From contig NZ_QXFM01000140.1 of assembly GCF_003584015.1 (NCBI RefSeq), positions 127,623-170,954 of the forward strand: a DNA stretch of 43,332 bases. Direction: 5' to 3'. The position numbers and the translations under genes are program-made. Shown here in pieces: positions 1 to 7,518 of this stretch (position 1 is its first letter; each line of letters opens with the position of its first letter). Below the pieces are notes generated by a model. That model worked only from the letters and a program-made list of their open reading frames with translations, had not been told where the DNA came from and searched no databases. This DNA comes from Aurantiacibacter xanthus. GTDB lineage: Bacteria; Pseudomonadota; Alphaproteobacteria; Sphingomonadales; Sphingomonadaceae.

Positions 1-4
1 CAAT

Positions 5-283
5 TCACGCTGCCACGGCCTGTGGCAGATTGTCAAAGTAGGTTTGATCGGGCGTAGGCCCGCCGAGGCTCGAATGAGGTCTCGGGGCATTGTAGAAGCC
101 CGGATATCGGCCGATTGGCTGCCCTGATCCGTATTGAATATCTCTGGCTTGCCATAGTGCGCCAAGGCTCTCGAGCGCTTCCACGCAGAAGTCGGCGTCC
201 AGCGTAATCGAAATCCGGTGGCTGAGGACCTTGCGGCTGAACCAGTCAACGATAGCGATGAGATAGACGAAGCCACGGACCAT
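5..283 (-). pseudogene. IS3-family transposase (OrfB) remnant, frameshifted and internally deleted
   Basis: Remnant of the DDE integrase-type transposase of an IS3-family element. The beginning shows the family pattern around the first catalytic region (VDWFSRKVLSHRIS, then DADFCVEALE). The end shows the typical closing stretch FYNAPRPHSSLGG..TPDQTYF. Between them the family's reading continues in another frame (HYGKPEIFNTDQGSQ), so there is a frameshift. After DQGSQ the sequence jumps directly to FYN, so roughly the middle third is deleted. The N-terminal half is also missing, because the sequence changes to an IS701-type fragment at about 284. It cannot make an active transposase. Identity as IS3 family is confident; the exact IS is not known. 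Confidence 0.8.
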
Positions 284-284
284 G

Positions 285-537
285 GGAACCGAACACGCCC
301 GCCGCCCCTTTGCGCAACTGCGTATACTATCTCTCGAATCTGCCTGCCGACACCTCGATCAAGGTCCTCACCGGAGCGATCAAGACGCGTTGGATCTGCG
401 AGCAGGCCCATCAGCAACTCAAGGAGGAACTCGACCTCGACCACTTCGAGGGCCGGTCCTGGACCGGGCTCCATCGCCACGCCTTGATGGCGATGATGGC
501 CTATGCCTTCCTGCAAACCCGCCGGATCGCTCAGTAG
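285..537 (+). pseudogene. IS701-family transposase C-terminal fragment
   Basis: About 75 codons that match the C-terminal end of IS701-family DDE transposases, with the recognisable stretches YYLSNLPADTS, IKTRWICEQAHQQLKEEL and FEGRSWTGLHRHALMAMMAYAF. The glutamate-containing QAHQQLKEEL region is the end of the catalytic core. Everything N-terminal is missing, so this is a dead fragment butted against the IS3 remnant. The only start-like codon is a TTG near 310 with no reason to be used. The stop is at 535-537. Confidence 0.75.
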
Positions 538-566
538 GGACGGAAAGAGAGTCCCCGGCCCGCCAT

Positions 567-1160
567 CTAGCCGTTGCTTTTCAAGCCCGAGAGAAGAAGG
601 TTCACGCTTGCGGTGGCGGTGTCGAGGCGGTGCTTGGGCACATCTGCCTCCCCAATCCATAGCGCCGCATCAACCAAGGCACCGTTGATAAGTCGGGCAA
701 GCATTTCGGGATCGCCCCGCTTGATCGTCTTGTCTGCCATCAGCCGGGTAAGGATCGCCGAAAGCGAGGTGAGACACTGACGCTGGCTGGCTTGTGTGTA
801 GATCGCGCCGAGAACTGACGGCGCATCGCGCAACACGATACGCTGGACCTCCTGTTCCAGCGCCATTTCCAGATAGGCATGGCAGCGGTGCAAGAAACCC
901 TGCCAGAGATCGGCGTCGTTGTCCGTTATGGCCGCCAGCCGCTGGTCCATCTCCGCGTCGATTGCTTCCGCGACAGCGAGCAACAGACCCTTCTTGTCAC
1001 CGAAATGATGGTAGAGCGCGCCGCGCGTCAGACCGGCGGACGCCGTGAACGTGTCCATTGATGTTTCGGCATATCCAACGTCGCCAAACGCTCGACGCGC
1101 CGCTTCGATCAGCTTGCCACGGGTCTCTTCGATCATCTCGCTGCGTGCCCTGCGCTTCAT
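567..1160 (-). CDS. TetR/AcrR-family transcriptional repressor
   Basis: 197-residue TetR-type one-component regulator, probably repressing the divergent MFS transporter gene. The N-terminal helix-turn-helix is clear (residues about 15-60: IEAARRAFGDVGYAETSMD, then the recognition part GLTRGALYHHFGDKKGLL). The remaining helical domain should bind an unknown ligand. Several start codons lie upstream, but the ATG at 1160 is preferred because AGGAG (complement of 1166-1170) sits 5 bases before it. The region before this gene carries ATACG-NNN-CGTAT palindromes that fit TetR operators, so autoregulation is likely. Ligand and gene name cannot be inferred. Confidence 0.9.
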   Translation of the reverse strand: MKRRARSEMIEETRGKLIEAARRAFGDVGYAETSMDTFTASAGLTRGALYHHFGDKKGLLLAVAEAIDAEMDQRLAAITDNDADLWQGFLHRCHAYLEMALEQEVQRIVLRDAPSVLGAIYTQASQRQCLTSLSAILTRLMADKTIKRGDPEMLARLINGALVDAALWIGEADVPKHRLDTATASVNLLLSGLKSNG

Positions 1161-1177
1161 TCTGACTCCTGACTGAC

Positions 1178-1241
1178 ATACGTCGCGGATGCCAATTGAC
1201 ATACGCAGCGTATCAAAATAAGCATCTTATACGCTTCGTAT
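1178..1241. promoter_or_regulatory. Cluster of TetR-type palindromic operators between the divergent regulator and transporter
   Basis: Two perfect palindromes of the same design, ATACGCAGCGTAT (1201-1213) and ATACGCTTCGTAT (1229-1241), have centres 28 bases apart. A weaker third copy, ATACGTCGCGGAT, is at 1178-1190. All fit ATACG-NNN-CGTAT. The region is AT-richer than its surroundings and lies in the only intergenic space between the tetR start (1160) and the MFS start (1298), so it likely holds both promoters and the repressor sites. The palindromes are seen directly; binding by the adjacent TetR protein is inferred. Confidence 0.7.
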
Positions 1242-1297
1242 GTTAATATTGCGATCTGACAGCCAAGTCCAGTTCGCGTCAGTGGTCGGAGGCCACC

Positions 1298-2515
1298 ATG
1301 TCCAATCCTTATCGTGAACTGTTCCGCGCGCCGGGAACGGTGGACTTCTCGGTCGCGGGCTTCATCGGCCGGCTGCCGCTGCCGATGACCGGCATCGGTA
1401 TCATCACCATGCTCTCCCAGCTCCGGGGCAGCTACGCACTCGCCGGGGCCGTGGCCGCAACCTTCGTCTTCACCTACGCGCTCGCCGCGCCGCAAATCTC
1501 ACGATTGGTCGACAGGCAGGGCCAGGCAAGGGTGCTGCCCATCGCCACGCTCATCAGCGTTCTCGGCCTGATCGGCCTGATCGGAATCGCCTGGACCGAT
1601 GCGCCGGACTGGCTGCTTTTCGTCTTCGCTCTGCCGGCCGGCTTCATGCCGAGCATGTCAGCAATGGCCCGCGCCCGGTGGACCGCGATCTATCGTAACA
1701 AGCCCGAACTCCAGACCGCCTATTCGCTGGAGACGGTGTTCGATGAAATCTCGTTCATCGCTGGACCTCCAATCTCGGTTGGGCTGAGCGTCGCCGTCTT
1801 CCCGCAAGCCTCCCTCATAGCCTCGGCCGCCGCGCTTGCACTCGGGGTGTTCGCCTTCGCCGCCCAGAAGCGCACCGAACCTCCTCTCGAAGCGGGTGAG
1901 GATCGCAGCAGCGGATCGGTCATACAGGATCGCGGTATCGTCATCCTCGCCTTGCTTCTGGTCGCGATGGGCGTCGTCGTGGGCACGGTGGACATTGGCA
2001 GCGTGGCTTTTGCGGAGTTGCAAGGGCAGCCGGCCGCCGCCAGCATCGTCCTGGCGGCGTATGCCGCTGGCTCATGCATCGCGGGGCTGGGCTTCGGAGC
2101 ACTCAAGCTCGGTGTGCCGCTTCCGAGGCTCTTGCTCATCGGCGGCCTTGCGACGGCGGCGACCACCTTGCCGTTGATCGTCGTCGGCAACGTCGTGGCT
2201 CTTGCCGTGGCCGTCTTCGTCTCCGGCCTGTTCTTCGCGCCCACCATGATCGTCGCCATGACCCTTGTGGAGCGGCTTGTCCCGGAAGCGAAGCTAACCG
2301 AGGGGCTGACATGGCTTCTCTCCAGCCTCAACACCGGCACTGCCATCGGCGCGGCGGTCGCCGGGCAAGTGGTTGATGCCTACGGAGCGCAAAGTGGTTT
2401 CCGCGTCGCGGTGGCTGCCGGGGTCATCATTTTGATCTTCGCGGGATTGGGGCAGTCCTTGTTGTCGACTCGACTGAAGGCCCGCCCTGCCTTCGCCGAT
2501 ACAGCATCGTCATAG
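1298..2515 (+). CDS. Major facilitator superfamily transporter, probable efflux pump
   Basis: 405-residue polytopic membrane protein of the MFS type with about 12 hydrophobic segments and a longer polar loop near residues 195-210 (QKRTEPPLEAGEDRSSGS), where the central cytoplasmic loop is expected. A short charged stretch, SRLVDRQGQARVLP, follows the second membrane segment, where MFS motif A normally lies. GGAGG at 1288-1292 precedes the ATG by 5 bases. The gene is divergent from tetR and shares an operator region with it, the usual arrangement of a drug or metabolite exporter controlled by its own repressor. The substrate is unknown. Confidence 0.85.
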   Translation: MSNPYRELFRAPGTVDFSVAGFIGRLPLPMTGIGIITMLSQLRGSYALAGAVAATFVFTYALAAPQISRLVDRQGQARVLPIATLISVLGLIGLIGIAWTDAPDWLLFVFALPAGFMPSMSAMARARWTAIYRNKPELQTAYSLETVFDEISFIAGPPISVGLSVAVFPQASLIASAAALALGVFAFAAQKRTEPPLEAGEDRSSGSVIQDRGIVILALLLVAMGVVVGTVDIGSVAFAELQGQPAAASIVLAAYAAGSCIAGLGFGALKLGVPLPRLLLIGGLATAATTLPLIVVGNVVALAVAVFVSGLFFAPTMIVAMTLVERLVPEAKLTEGLTWLLSSLNTGTAIGAAVAGQVVDAYGAQSGFRVAVAAGVIILIFAGLGQSLLSTRLKARPAFADTASS

Positions 2516-2589
2516 GAGACCGCATGGGACAGATAGAACAACACGAACTGCCGAGGTCTTAGCGCAACGTTGACCCGCTATTAGTGCGG

Positions 2590-2705
2590 CAGGTCTAGCA
2601 AAGCCGCCAACGCGCTCGGCGTGGCGCAATCCAGCGTCAGTGCGCGCGAGAAGGCGCTAGAGGAAGACCTTGGCATTCTCCTGTTCGATCCGGGGCGCGG
2701 CAGGG
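2590..2705 (+). pseudogene. LysR-type helix-turn-helix fragment
   Basis: About 38 codons that read SKAANALGVAQSSVSAR followed by KALEEDLGILLFD. This is the helix-turn-helix of LysR-type regulators (pattern S-K-A-A-x-x-L-x-x-x-Q-S-S-V-S). There is no start codon in front (an in-frame stop lies just before, near 2583) and the regulator's effector domain is absent. Downstream the same frame runs into a recombinase-like sequence. It is therefore a fragment within a mosaic of degraded mobile DNA. Confidence 0.5.
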
Positions 2706-3060
2706 CGAAACCGGCTGCAAAGGCCGCGCGGCTCGACCGCATGGTGGTGACGCATATCGAGGAAAGGCTGCTGGGCCCCGAGCGGATCGAAGATGTGCTC
2801 GCAAGCTCCACCCACCAGCGTCTCACAGGGGCAGCCGTGCGGGAAATTGGCGAGCGAAGTCCGCACCCGACTGCGGCTTGGAAAGGGCGGCTATCGGCGG
2901 GAACACGTCCGTGCCTTTGCCCAGCATGTCGAGGTCGCGGATGACGCGATCTACATCAAAGGGAACAAGAACGTCCTATTGCGAACGCTGGTAGCCGCCA
3001 AGGGAGGGAAATCGGCGGTAATCGGCGTTCCCGGTTTTATACCGAAGTGGCGGACAGGGT
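2706..3060 (+). pseudogene. Degraded serine recombinase C-terminus running into tRNA-Ser
   Basis: Two frames together resemble the C-terminal part of a large serine recombinase. The first (to about 2825) gives ARLDRMVVTHIEERLLGPERIEDVLAS. After a frameshift near 2800-2840 the second gives SEVRTRLRLGKGGYRREHV, then VEVADDAIYIKGNKNVLLRTLVAA, then GVPGFIPKW, and then enters the tRNA-Ser gene at 3048. Integrases that recombine at a tRNA often end inside or right beside the tRNA, so this looks like the scar of an old element integrated there. The catalytic N-terminal domain is missing. Family assignment comes from remembered sequence patterns and is moderate. Confidence 0.5.
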
Positions 3061-3137
3061 GGGATTCGAACCCACGGAGGACTTGCATCCTCGCCGGTTT
3101 TCAAGACCGGTGCATTCAACCGCTCTGCCACCTGTCC
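3048..3137 (-). tRNA. tRNA-Ser (anticodon TGA)
   Basis: On the minus strand a 90-base cloverleaf begins GGACAGG and ends CCTGTCC-G-CCA, with the CCA encoded. The anticodon stem is CCGGT/ACCGG with loop CTTGAAA, giving anticodon TGA. It has the long variable arm of serine tRNAs (CGAGGAT...ATCCTC type pairing), and the T arm contains GGGTTCGAATCCC. The recombinase remnant on the other strand ends at its 3' end, which suggests the tRNA served as an attachment site. Confidence 0.95.
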
Positions 3138-3157
3138 GTGGAGCCGGTTGGCGCGCG

Positions 3158-3322
3158 CTAGCCGCAATTCAGGCAAATGTCATCATAGGTGATGAAAAGT
3201 AGTGTCTCTTCGTTCCAGACACAGTCAACTTGTTGATGACACGCTTTTGCCCATTGGGTATCGAAGGCGCGAACTACCGATGTGACGGGCAGCTGCCCAG
3301 GCGGCGCGACATAGCAGCTCAT
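3158..3322 (-). CDS. Possible small cysteine-containing protein (uncertain)
   Basis: A 54-codon open frame (MSCYVAPPG..., ending ITYDDICLNCG) with four or more cysteines, including a terminal C-x2-C. It lies between tRNA-Ser and the divergent secreted-protein gene, in a stretch of lower GC than the neighbours. No convincing ribosome-binding site precedes the ATG at 3322, and I recognise no family. It may be a real small gene or chance; conservation of the frame in relatives would decide. Confidence 0.25.
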   Translation of the reverse strand: MSCYVAPPGQLPVTSVVRAFDTQWAKACHQQVDCVWNEETLLFITYDDICLNCG

Positions 3323-3396
3323 GCTTGATATGGCGCGCCTGCACACGGCGAAAAGCCAATCGCATCAAAGCGTATAGAGAGAGGATGATACCGACC

Positions 3397-4257
3397 ATGG
3401 TTCGCAAGATTTCCGCATTCCTTTTCGCCGGCGTGGCCATGGCCGTGGCTTCGCCTGCTGCCGCGCAGGGCGGGTGCGATCGTGCCATGCTTCAGGGCAT
3501 CGCCGATGACTGGGTTTCGGCAATTCAGCAGGGCACCATGATGACGATGAAGCTCGGCGAATGGGTCGATTATAACGAGAACGGCAAGCGGTCCTCGCTT
3601 GGCAATTTCCTCTATCCGGAGCGGAATGTGGACTGGCACATGGCTCTCCTCGATACCACGCAGTGCAAGATTTATGTCGAAAGCGTCATGCTCGACGAGG
3701 AGCGTCCGATCGTTGCCGCCACCCAGATCGGCAACGGCTTCTTCGGCGTTGGCCCGTTCGACAACATCGTCACCGATGAGGGTGACTGGCTGTTCGATGC
3801 CAAGGCCACTTACGAATATGCTCGCCGCGAAGACTGGAGCGAGATTCCCGAAGGCCAGCGTGGCACGCGCGAACAACTGATCGCCGCCGCCAATTCCTAT
3901 CTTGACCTGTTCAACGATCCCGGCGTCGAGGTTCCGTGGGGCACGCCTTGCGCACGGCTGGAGGGCGGCAGCTACACCGGCACCGGCGCGGACACAGACA
4001 GCTGCAATGTTGGCGTGCCCACCGGCGTCGAACTGACCAACCGCCGCTATGTCGTCGATGAGGCGAAGGGCGCGGTCAACGTGTTTCTCGATTTCGGTGC
4101 CAGCGGTCGTCCCGACAGCCACACCTTCCGCATCGAGGACGGCAAGATCCGCTATGTTCACACGGTGACCTATTGCGCCGAGGACAATTGCGGCTTCAAG
4201 CCCTTTGCCGAGATGCTGGCCGAAAACCCCGGCATGCAGCCGCCCTACGCGGACTGA
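3397..4257 (+). CDS. Secreted protein of unknown function
   Basis: 286-residue protein with a clear Sec signal peptide (KISAFLFAGVAMAVASPAAAQ, cleavage expected after AAA/AQ near residue 22), so it is periplasmic or exported. The mature part contains two similar segments, an N-terminal GCDRAMLQGIADDWVSAIQQ and a central EQLIAAANSYLDLFNDP, which recall SnoaL/DUF8021-type cone-like folds. Six or so cysteines are spread through the second half (CARLEGG, DSCNVGVP, YCAEDNCGF). The start at 3397 puts the positively charged signal-peptide head first; an ATG at 3385 is possible but leaves no room for a ribosome-binding site. A strong hairpin follows the stop. Function unknown. Confidence 0.75.
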   Translation: MVRKISAFLFAGVAMAVASPAAAQGGCDRAMLQGIADDWVSAIQQGTMMTMKLGEWVDYNENGKRSSLGNFLYPERNVDWHMALLDTTQCKIYVESVMLDEERPIVAATQIGNGFFGVGPFDNIVTDEGDWLFDAKATYEYARREDWSEIPEGQRGTREQLIAAANSYLDLFNDPGVEVPWGTPCARLEGGSYTGTGADTDSCNVGVPTGVELTNRRYVVDEAKGAVNVFLDFGASGRPDSHTFRIEDGKIRYVHTVTYCAEDNCGFKPFAEMLAENPGMQPPYAD

Positions 4258-4274
4258 CCAGAGTTTGCGACAAA

Positions 4275-4317
4275 CCGGGCTGGCGGGGCAAATTTGCCGT
4301 TTGCCCCGCCAGCCCGG
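4275..4317. terminator. Perfect 18-bp hairpin between secreted protein and lytic transglycosylase genes
   Basis: The arm CCGGGCTGGCGGGGCAAA (4275-4292) is exactly complementary to TTTGCCCCGCCAGCCCGG (4300-4317), with a 7-base loop TTTGCCG. It begins 17 bases after the preceding stop codon, which fits a transcription terminator or an mRNA 3'-end stabiliser. No run of T follows, so intrinsic termination is not certain. Confidence 0.6.
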
Positions 4318-4335
4318 CAGCCTAAGATCGCTGGC

Positions 4336-5364
4336 ATGATTACTCGATTGCTTGCTTCGGCCGCCGCTTTTTCCCTGTTTGCCTCGATCGGAAGCGCCGC
4401 TTCCGCCCAGCAGGAGACCTTTTCCGCCTATCTCGCAAGCGTCGGCCAGAAGGCCCGCGCCGAGGGTGTGAGCGATGCCACCATCGCCAACGTGTTCGCC
4501 GGGCTGACTCCGAACGAGCGCGTTATGGCGCTCGACCGTGACAATGTTTCGTCGAGCGGCTCCACCACCAGCACCGGCTTTCCCTCGATGGCCAATTACA
4601 TCGACCGCCACAATTCGCGGGCACGGATCGACGGCGGGCGTTCAGCCTATCGCTCGCTTGGCTCGCTGGCGGCCCAGGTGGAGCGCGAATATGGCGTTCC
4701 GGCGCAGTATCTGGTGGCGATCTGGGGACACGAAACGGCCTATGGCGCGGTGAAGGGCTCGTTCGATCTGCCGCGTTCGCTAGCGACGCTCGCATGGGAA
4801 GGCCGCCGCCGCGACCTGTTCGAGCGCGAACTGATCGACGTTCTGAAGATCGCCGACAGCGGCATTCCGAGGGCCAGTCTGGTGGGAAGCTGGGCGGGCG
4901 CTTTCGGCAATCCGCAGTTCCTCCCCAGCGTTTATTTGCGCCTTGCCCGTGACGGCGATGGCGACGGCGTGCGCGATATCTGGAACTCGCGCGCCGACAC
5001 GCTCTATTCGATTGCCAACTATTTTCACGATGCTGGCTGGCGACCGGGCCAGCCCTGGGCTGTGCGCGCCTTCGTGCCCAATTCGGCAGACCGCAGCGGG
5101 ATCGAAAGCGCTGCCATTGCTCCGGTATGCCCGCGCGTACACGAGCGGCACAGCCGCTGGCTGACCGTGCGCGAATGGAAGGAGCGCGGCATCACCCCGA
5201 TGGCTCCGATCGGCGATGACGTGCTCACCGCGCTGTTCGAGCCCGATGGTCCGGCGGCTCCGGGCTATCTCTTAACGCAGAATTATAGGGTTATCCTCGA
5301 ATACAACTGCTCGAATTACTACGCGATGAGTGTGGGGTTGCTTGCAGATGAAATTGTTCGATAA
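4336..5364 (+). CDS. Lytic murein transglycosylase, MltB family
   Basis: 342-residue exported enzyme that cleaves the glycan strands of peptidoglycan, forming 1,6-anhydro-muramic ends. A signal peptide covers about residues 1-24 (ITRLLASAAAFSLFASIGSA). The catalytic glutamate is in IWGHETAYG at residue 133, and the family motif GAFGNPQFLPS follows. The calcium-loop-like DGDGDGVRDIW is also present. There is no C-terminal peptidoglycan-binding domain, as in the shorter MltB-like proteins of alphaproteobacteria. The ATG at 4336 is chosen because it starts the signal peptide; it lies directly after the hairpin at 4275-4317. The gene overlaps the following RlpA-like gene by 17 bases, so the two are probably co-translated. 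Confidence 0.9.
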   Translation: MITRLLASAAAFSLFASIGSAASAQQETFSAYLASVGQKARAEGVSDATIANVFAGLTPNERVMALDRDNVSSSGSTTSTGFPSMANYIDRHNSRARIDGGRSAYRSLGSLAAQVEREYGVPAQYLVAIWGHETAYGAVKGSFDLPRSLATLAWEGRRRDLFERELIDVLKIADSGIPRASLVGSWAGAFGNPQFLPSVYLRLARDGDGDGVRDIWNSRADTLYSIANYFHDAGWRPGQPWAVRAFVPNSADRSGIESAAIAPVCPRVHERHSRWLTVREWKERGITPMAPIGDDVLTALFEPDGPAAPGYLLTQNYRVILEYNCSNYYAMSVGLLADEIVR

Positions 5365-6313
5365 CCGGCGTGCCCGCCTGCTGGCGGGGCTTGCTGCCGT
5401 ATCAGGTCTTGTCGTGCTGGCCGGCTGTGCCAGCGCGTCCGGCGCTGCAGAGCGCATCCCGGTCGTGGCAGCGGCTGCGGTCAACGGACCAAGCGCGGAC
5501 TATCCGGTGCTGGTGGGCGAGCCCTATGTTATCGCCGGCACCACCTTCACGCCCAGCGACACGCTCAACTACGATGAGGTCGGCTACCTCGCTGCTCCGA
5601 CGGACATGGCCGGGATTACTGCCGCGCACCACACCCTGCCGGTGCCGAGCTATATCGAGGTCACTTCGCTGGAAAGCGGCCGCACGATCCTCGCCCGGGT
5701 CGAACGGCGCGGACCGATGGACTCGACCAGGCTGCTGGCCCTTTCGCCCGCTGCGATGACGCAGCTTGGCGTGAGCGCGGATACGCCTGTGCGCGTGCGC
5801 CGCGTCAATCCGCCCGAGGTCCAGCGCGCGGAGCTACGCGCAGGCGGCGAGGCGCCGCTGCGGATGGATACGCCGATGTCGCTGGTCGCCGTGCTCAAGC
5901 GCCAGTTGCCACCCGCGCCCGTGAGTACGGCCCCGGCGCCGCAAGCGACCGCGCAGGCACCGGGGCCTGCCGTTCCCCAAGCTCAGGCCGAGGTGCTTCC
6001 TCCGCCCGCACCCGAGTTCGCCCCCCTACCTGCTCCTGCTCCTGCACCCGCCGCTGCACCGCGCGAGCCGCAAGCGTCCGTCGCCAGACCCACTGCGCCG
6101 ATTGCCAGTGGCTTCGTCGTTCAGGCGGCCACCTTTTCCAATCAGACCAATGCGGAACGGGCCGCTCGTGCTCTGGATGGGATGGTTTCGCCATCTGGCC
6201 GCTTCTACCGTGTTCGCACTGGCCCCTTCGCAAGCCGTGCAGAAGCTGAGGCCTCGCTCGCCAAGGTGCGGGCTGCGGGCTATAGCGACGCACGAATCTT
6301 CACCAACGACTGA
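5348..6313 (+). CDS. rlpA: RlpA-like lipoprotein with SPOR domain
   Basis: 321-residue outer-membrane lipoprotein. A lipobox, VVLAGC, puts the lipidated cysteine at residue 27. Residues about 55-160 correspond to the double-psi beta-barrel of RlpA (VARRxGPM-type: VERRGPMDSTRLLALSPAAMTQLGV). A long proline/alanine-rich linker (about 185-245) leads to a C-terminal SPOR domain (about 250-321; FVVQAATFSNQTNAERAARAL, YRVRTGPFASRAEAEASLAKV) that binds denuded glycan at the septum. The canonical RlpA N-terminal motif (A-S-x-Y-G-x-x-F-H-G-R-x-T) is not recognisable; instead it reads GTTFTPSDTLNYDEVGYLA, so catalytic activity is uncertain. It lies between a lytic transglycosylase and a D,D-carboxypeptidase, which supports a cell-wall role. 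Confidence 0.85.
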   Translation: MKLFDNRRARLLAGLAAVSGLVVLAGCASASGAAERIPVVAAAAVNGPSADYPVLVGEPYVIAGTTFTPSDTLNYDEVGYLAAPTDMAGITAAHHTLPVPSYIEVTSLESGRTILARVERRGPMDSTRLLALSPAAMTQLGVSADTPVRVRRVNPPEVQRAELRAGGEAPLRMDTPMSLVAVLKRQLPPAPVSTAPAPQATAQAPGPAVPQAQAEVLPPPAPEFAPLPAPAPAPAAAPREPQASVARPTAPIASGFVVQAATFSNQTNAERAARALDGMVSPSGRFYRVRTGPFASRAEAEASLAKVRAAGYSDARIFTND

Positions 6314-6357
6314 GCGGCGACCAAGCAGCGTCCGCCGCCACGCAATGCGGAGTGGGC

Positions 6358-7518
6358 GTGAAAAAAGTTAAGGTCTGGCTTGTTGTTCTTGCCGCCGGTG
6401 TGTCGCTGACGGCCTCTGCCCATGCCCAGCCTGCCACGCCCGCGCCGGTTCCGGATGAAATCCCGGTCGCGCTGCTGGTCGATCTGTGGACCGGCCAGCC
6501 GCTCTATGCGCGCGAGCCCAACCGGCGGTTCGTGCCTGCCTCGGTCACCAAGGTGATGACCGCCTACACCGCCTTCAAGCTGGTGGGCGAGGGCAAGCTC
6601 AAGCTCGATCGGCATTTCCTCTATACCCAGGCGCTGGAAGACGAATGGTATGCCGAGGGCTCGAACATGTTCCTGCGCGCGGGCGAGCGGCCGACCATCG
6701 GCCAGCTCTTGCTCGGGATCACGACCGTGTCGGGCAACGATGCCAGCATGGCACTGGCCGAAGCCGCCACCGGTTCGACCGGGGCCTGGCTGGATCTGAT
6801 GAACGCCAATGCCGCCGCGCTGGGCATGAATGACAGCCATTTCGGCTCGCCCAACGGCTACCCCGATGGCGGCAAGACCTACACCACGGCTGCCGATCTG
6901 GTGAAGCTGGGCCGCGCTGTCACACAGGACTATCCGGCGCTTTACGGCCGTTTTTTCGGCCACCGCCGGCTCAAATGGGGTGAGATTACCCAGACCAACC
7001 ACGATCCGATTACGGGCCAGGTGGAGGGCGGCGATGGCCTCAAGACCGGCTATACTGCCGAAGCTGGCTATACCCTGCTGGGTACGGCGGCACGGGGCGG
7101 GCGCAGGCTGATCGTGGTGATCGCGGGCTCTCCGACGGCGCGTCTGCGTGACACGGTAGGCCGCAATCTCATCGAATGGGGTTTTCGCGACTTTGATCCC
7201 AAACGTCTGTTTGCGGCCGGGACGAGGATGGGCCGCGCACAGGTCCAGGACGGGGCATCGCGTTCGGTCGGTCTTGCGCTGGAGAGCGACTTTGCCGCCG
7301 CCCTTCCGGCGGACCCTGCGCATACGATGAAGCTGGCCATCGCCTATCGCGGCCCGGTCGAAGCGCCGATTGCCAAGGGCGATCCGGTCGCGCGGCTGCA
7401 ATTGCGCGACGCCAGCGGAGCAGTGGTGGTCGACGCGCCGTTGCTGGCGACCGAGGATGTGGCCAAGGCGGGCCTGATCCGCCGCATTGGCAATGCCTTT
7501 GCCAAGTGGTTCGGGTAA
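6358..7518 (+). CDS. D-alanyl-D-alanine carboxypeptidase (PBP5/DacC type)
   Basis: 386-residue low-molecular-mass penicillin-binding protein that trims the terminal D-alanine from peptidoglycan stem peptides. A signal peptide ends near AHA-Q (residue 23). All three serine-peptidase motifs are visible: SVTK with the catalytic serine at residue 62, SGN at 125-127, and KTG at 229-231. The C-terminal beta domain of the PBP5 family follows, ending in a short amphipathic stretch (LIRRIGNAFAKWF) that suits membrane anchoring. GGAG at 6349-6352 favours the GTG at 6358 over the GTG at 6352. The stop codon overlaps the tmk start by one base. Confidence 0.93.
   Translation: MKKVKVWLVVLAAGVSLTASAHAQPATPAPVPDEIPVALLVDLWTGQPLYAREPNRRFVPASVTKVMTAYTAFKLVGEGKLKLDRHFLYTQALEDEWYAEGSNMFLRAGERPTIGQLLLGITTVSGNDASMALAEAATGSTGAWLDLMNANAAALGMNDSHFGSPNGYPDGGKTYTTAADLVKLGRAVTQDYPALYGRFFGHRRLKWGEITQTNHDPITGQVEGGDGLKTGYTAEAGYTLLGTAARGGRRLIVVIAGSPTARLRDTVGRNLIEWGFRDFDPKRLFAAGTRMGRAQVQDGASRSVGLALESDFAAALPADPAHTMKLAIAYRGPVEAPIAKGDPVARLQLRDASGAVVVDAPLLATEDVAKAGLIRRIGNAFAKWFG

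Noticed and set aside
218..662. Several plus-strand open frames beginning at 218, 282 and 503
   Set aside because: Only the frame ending at 537 matches a known family (IS701). The others are out-of-frame readings of the same GC-rich DNA without start signals.
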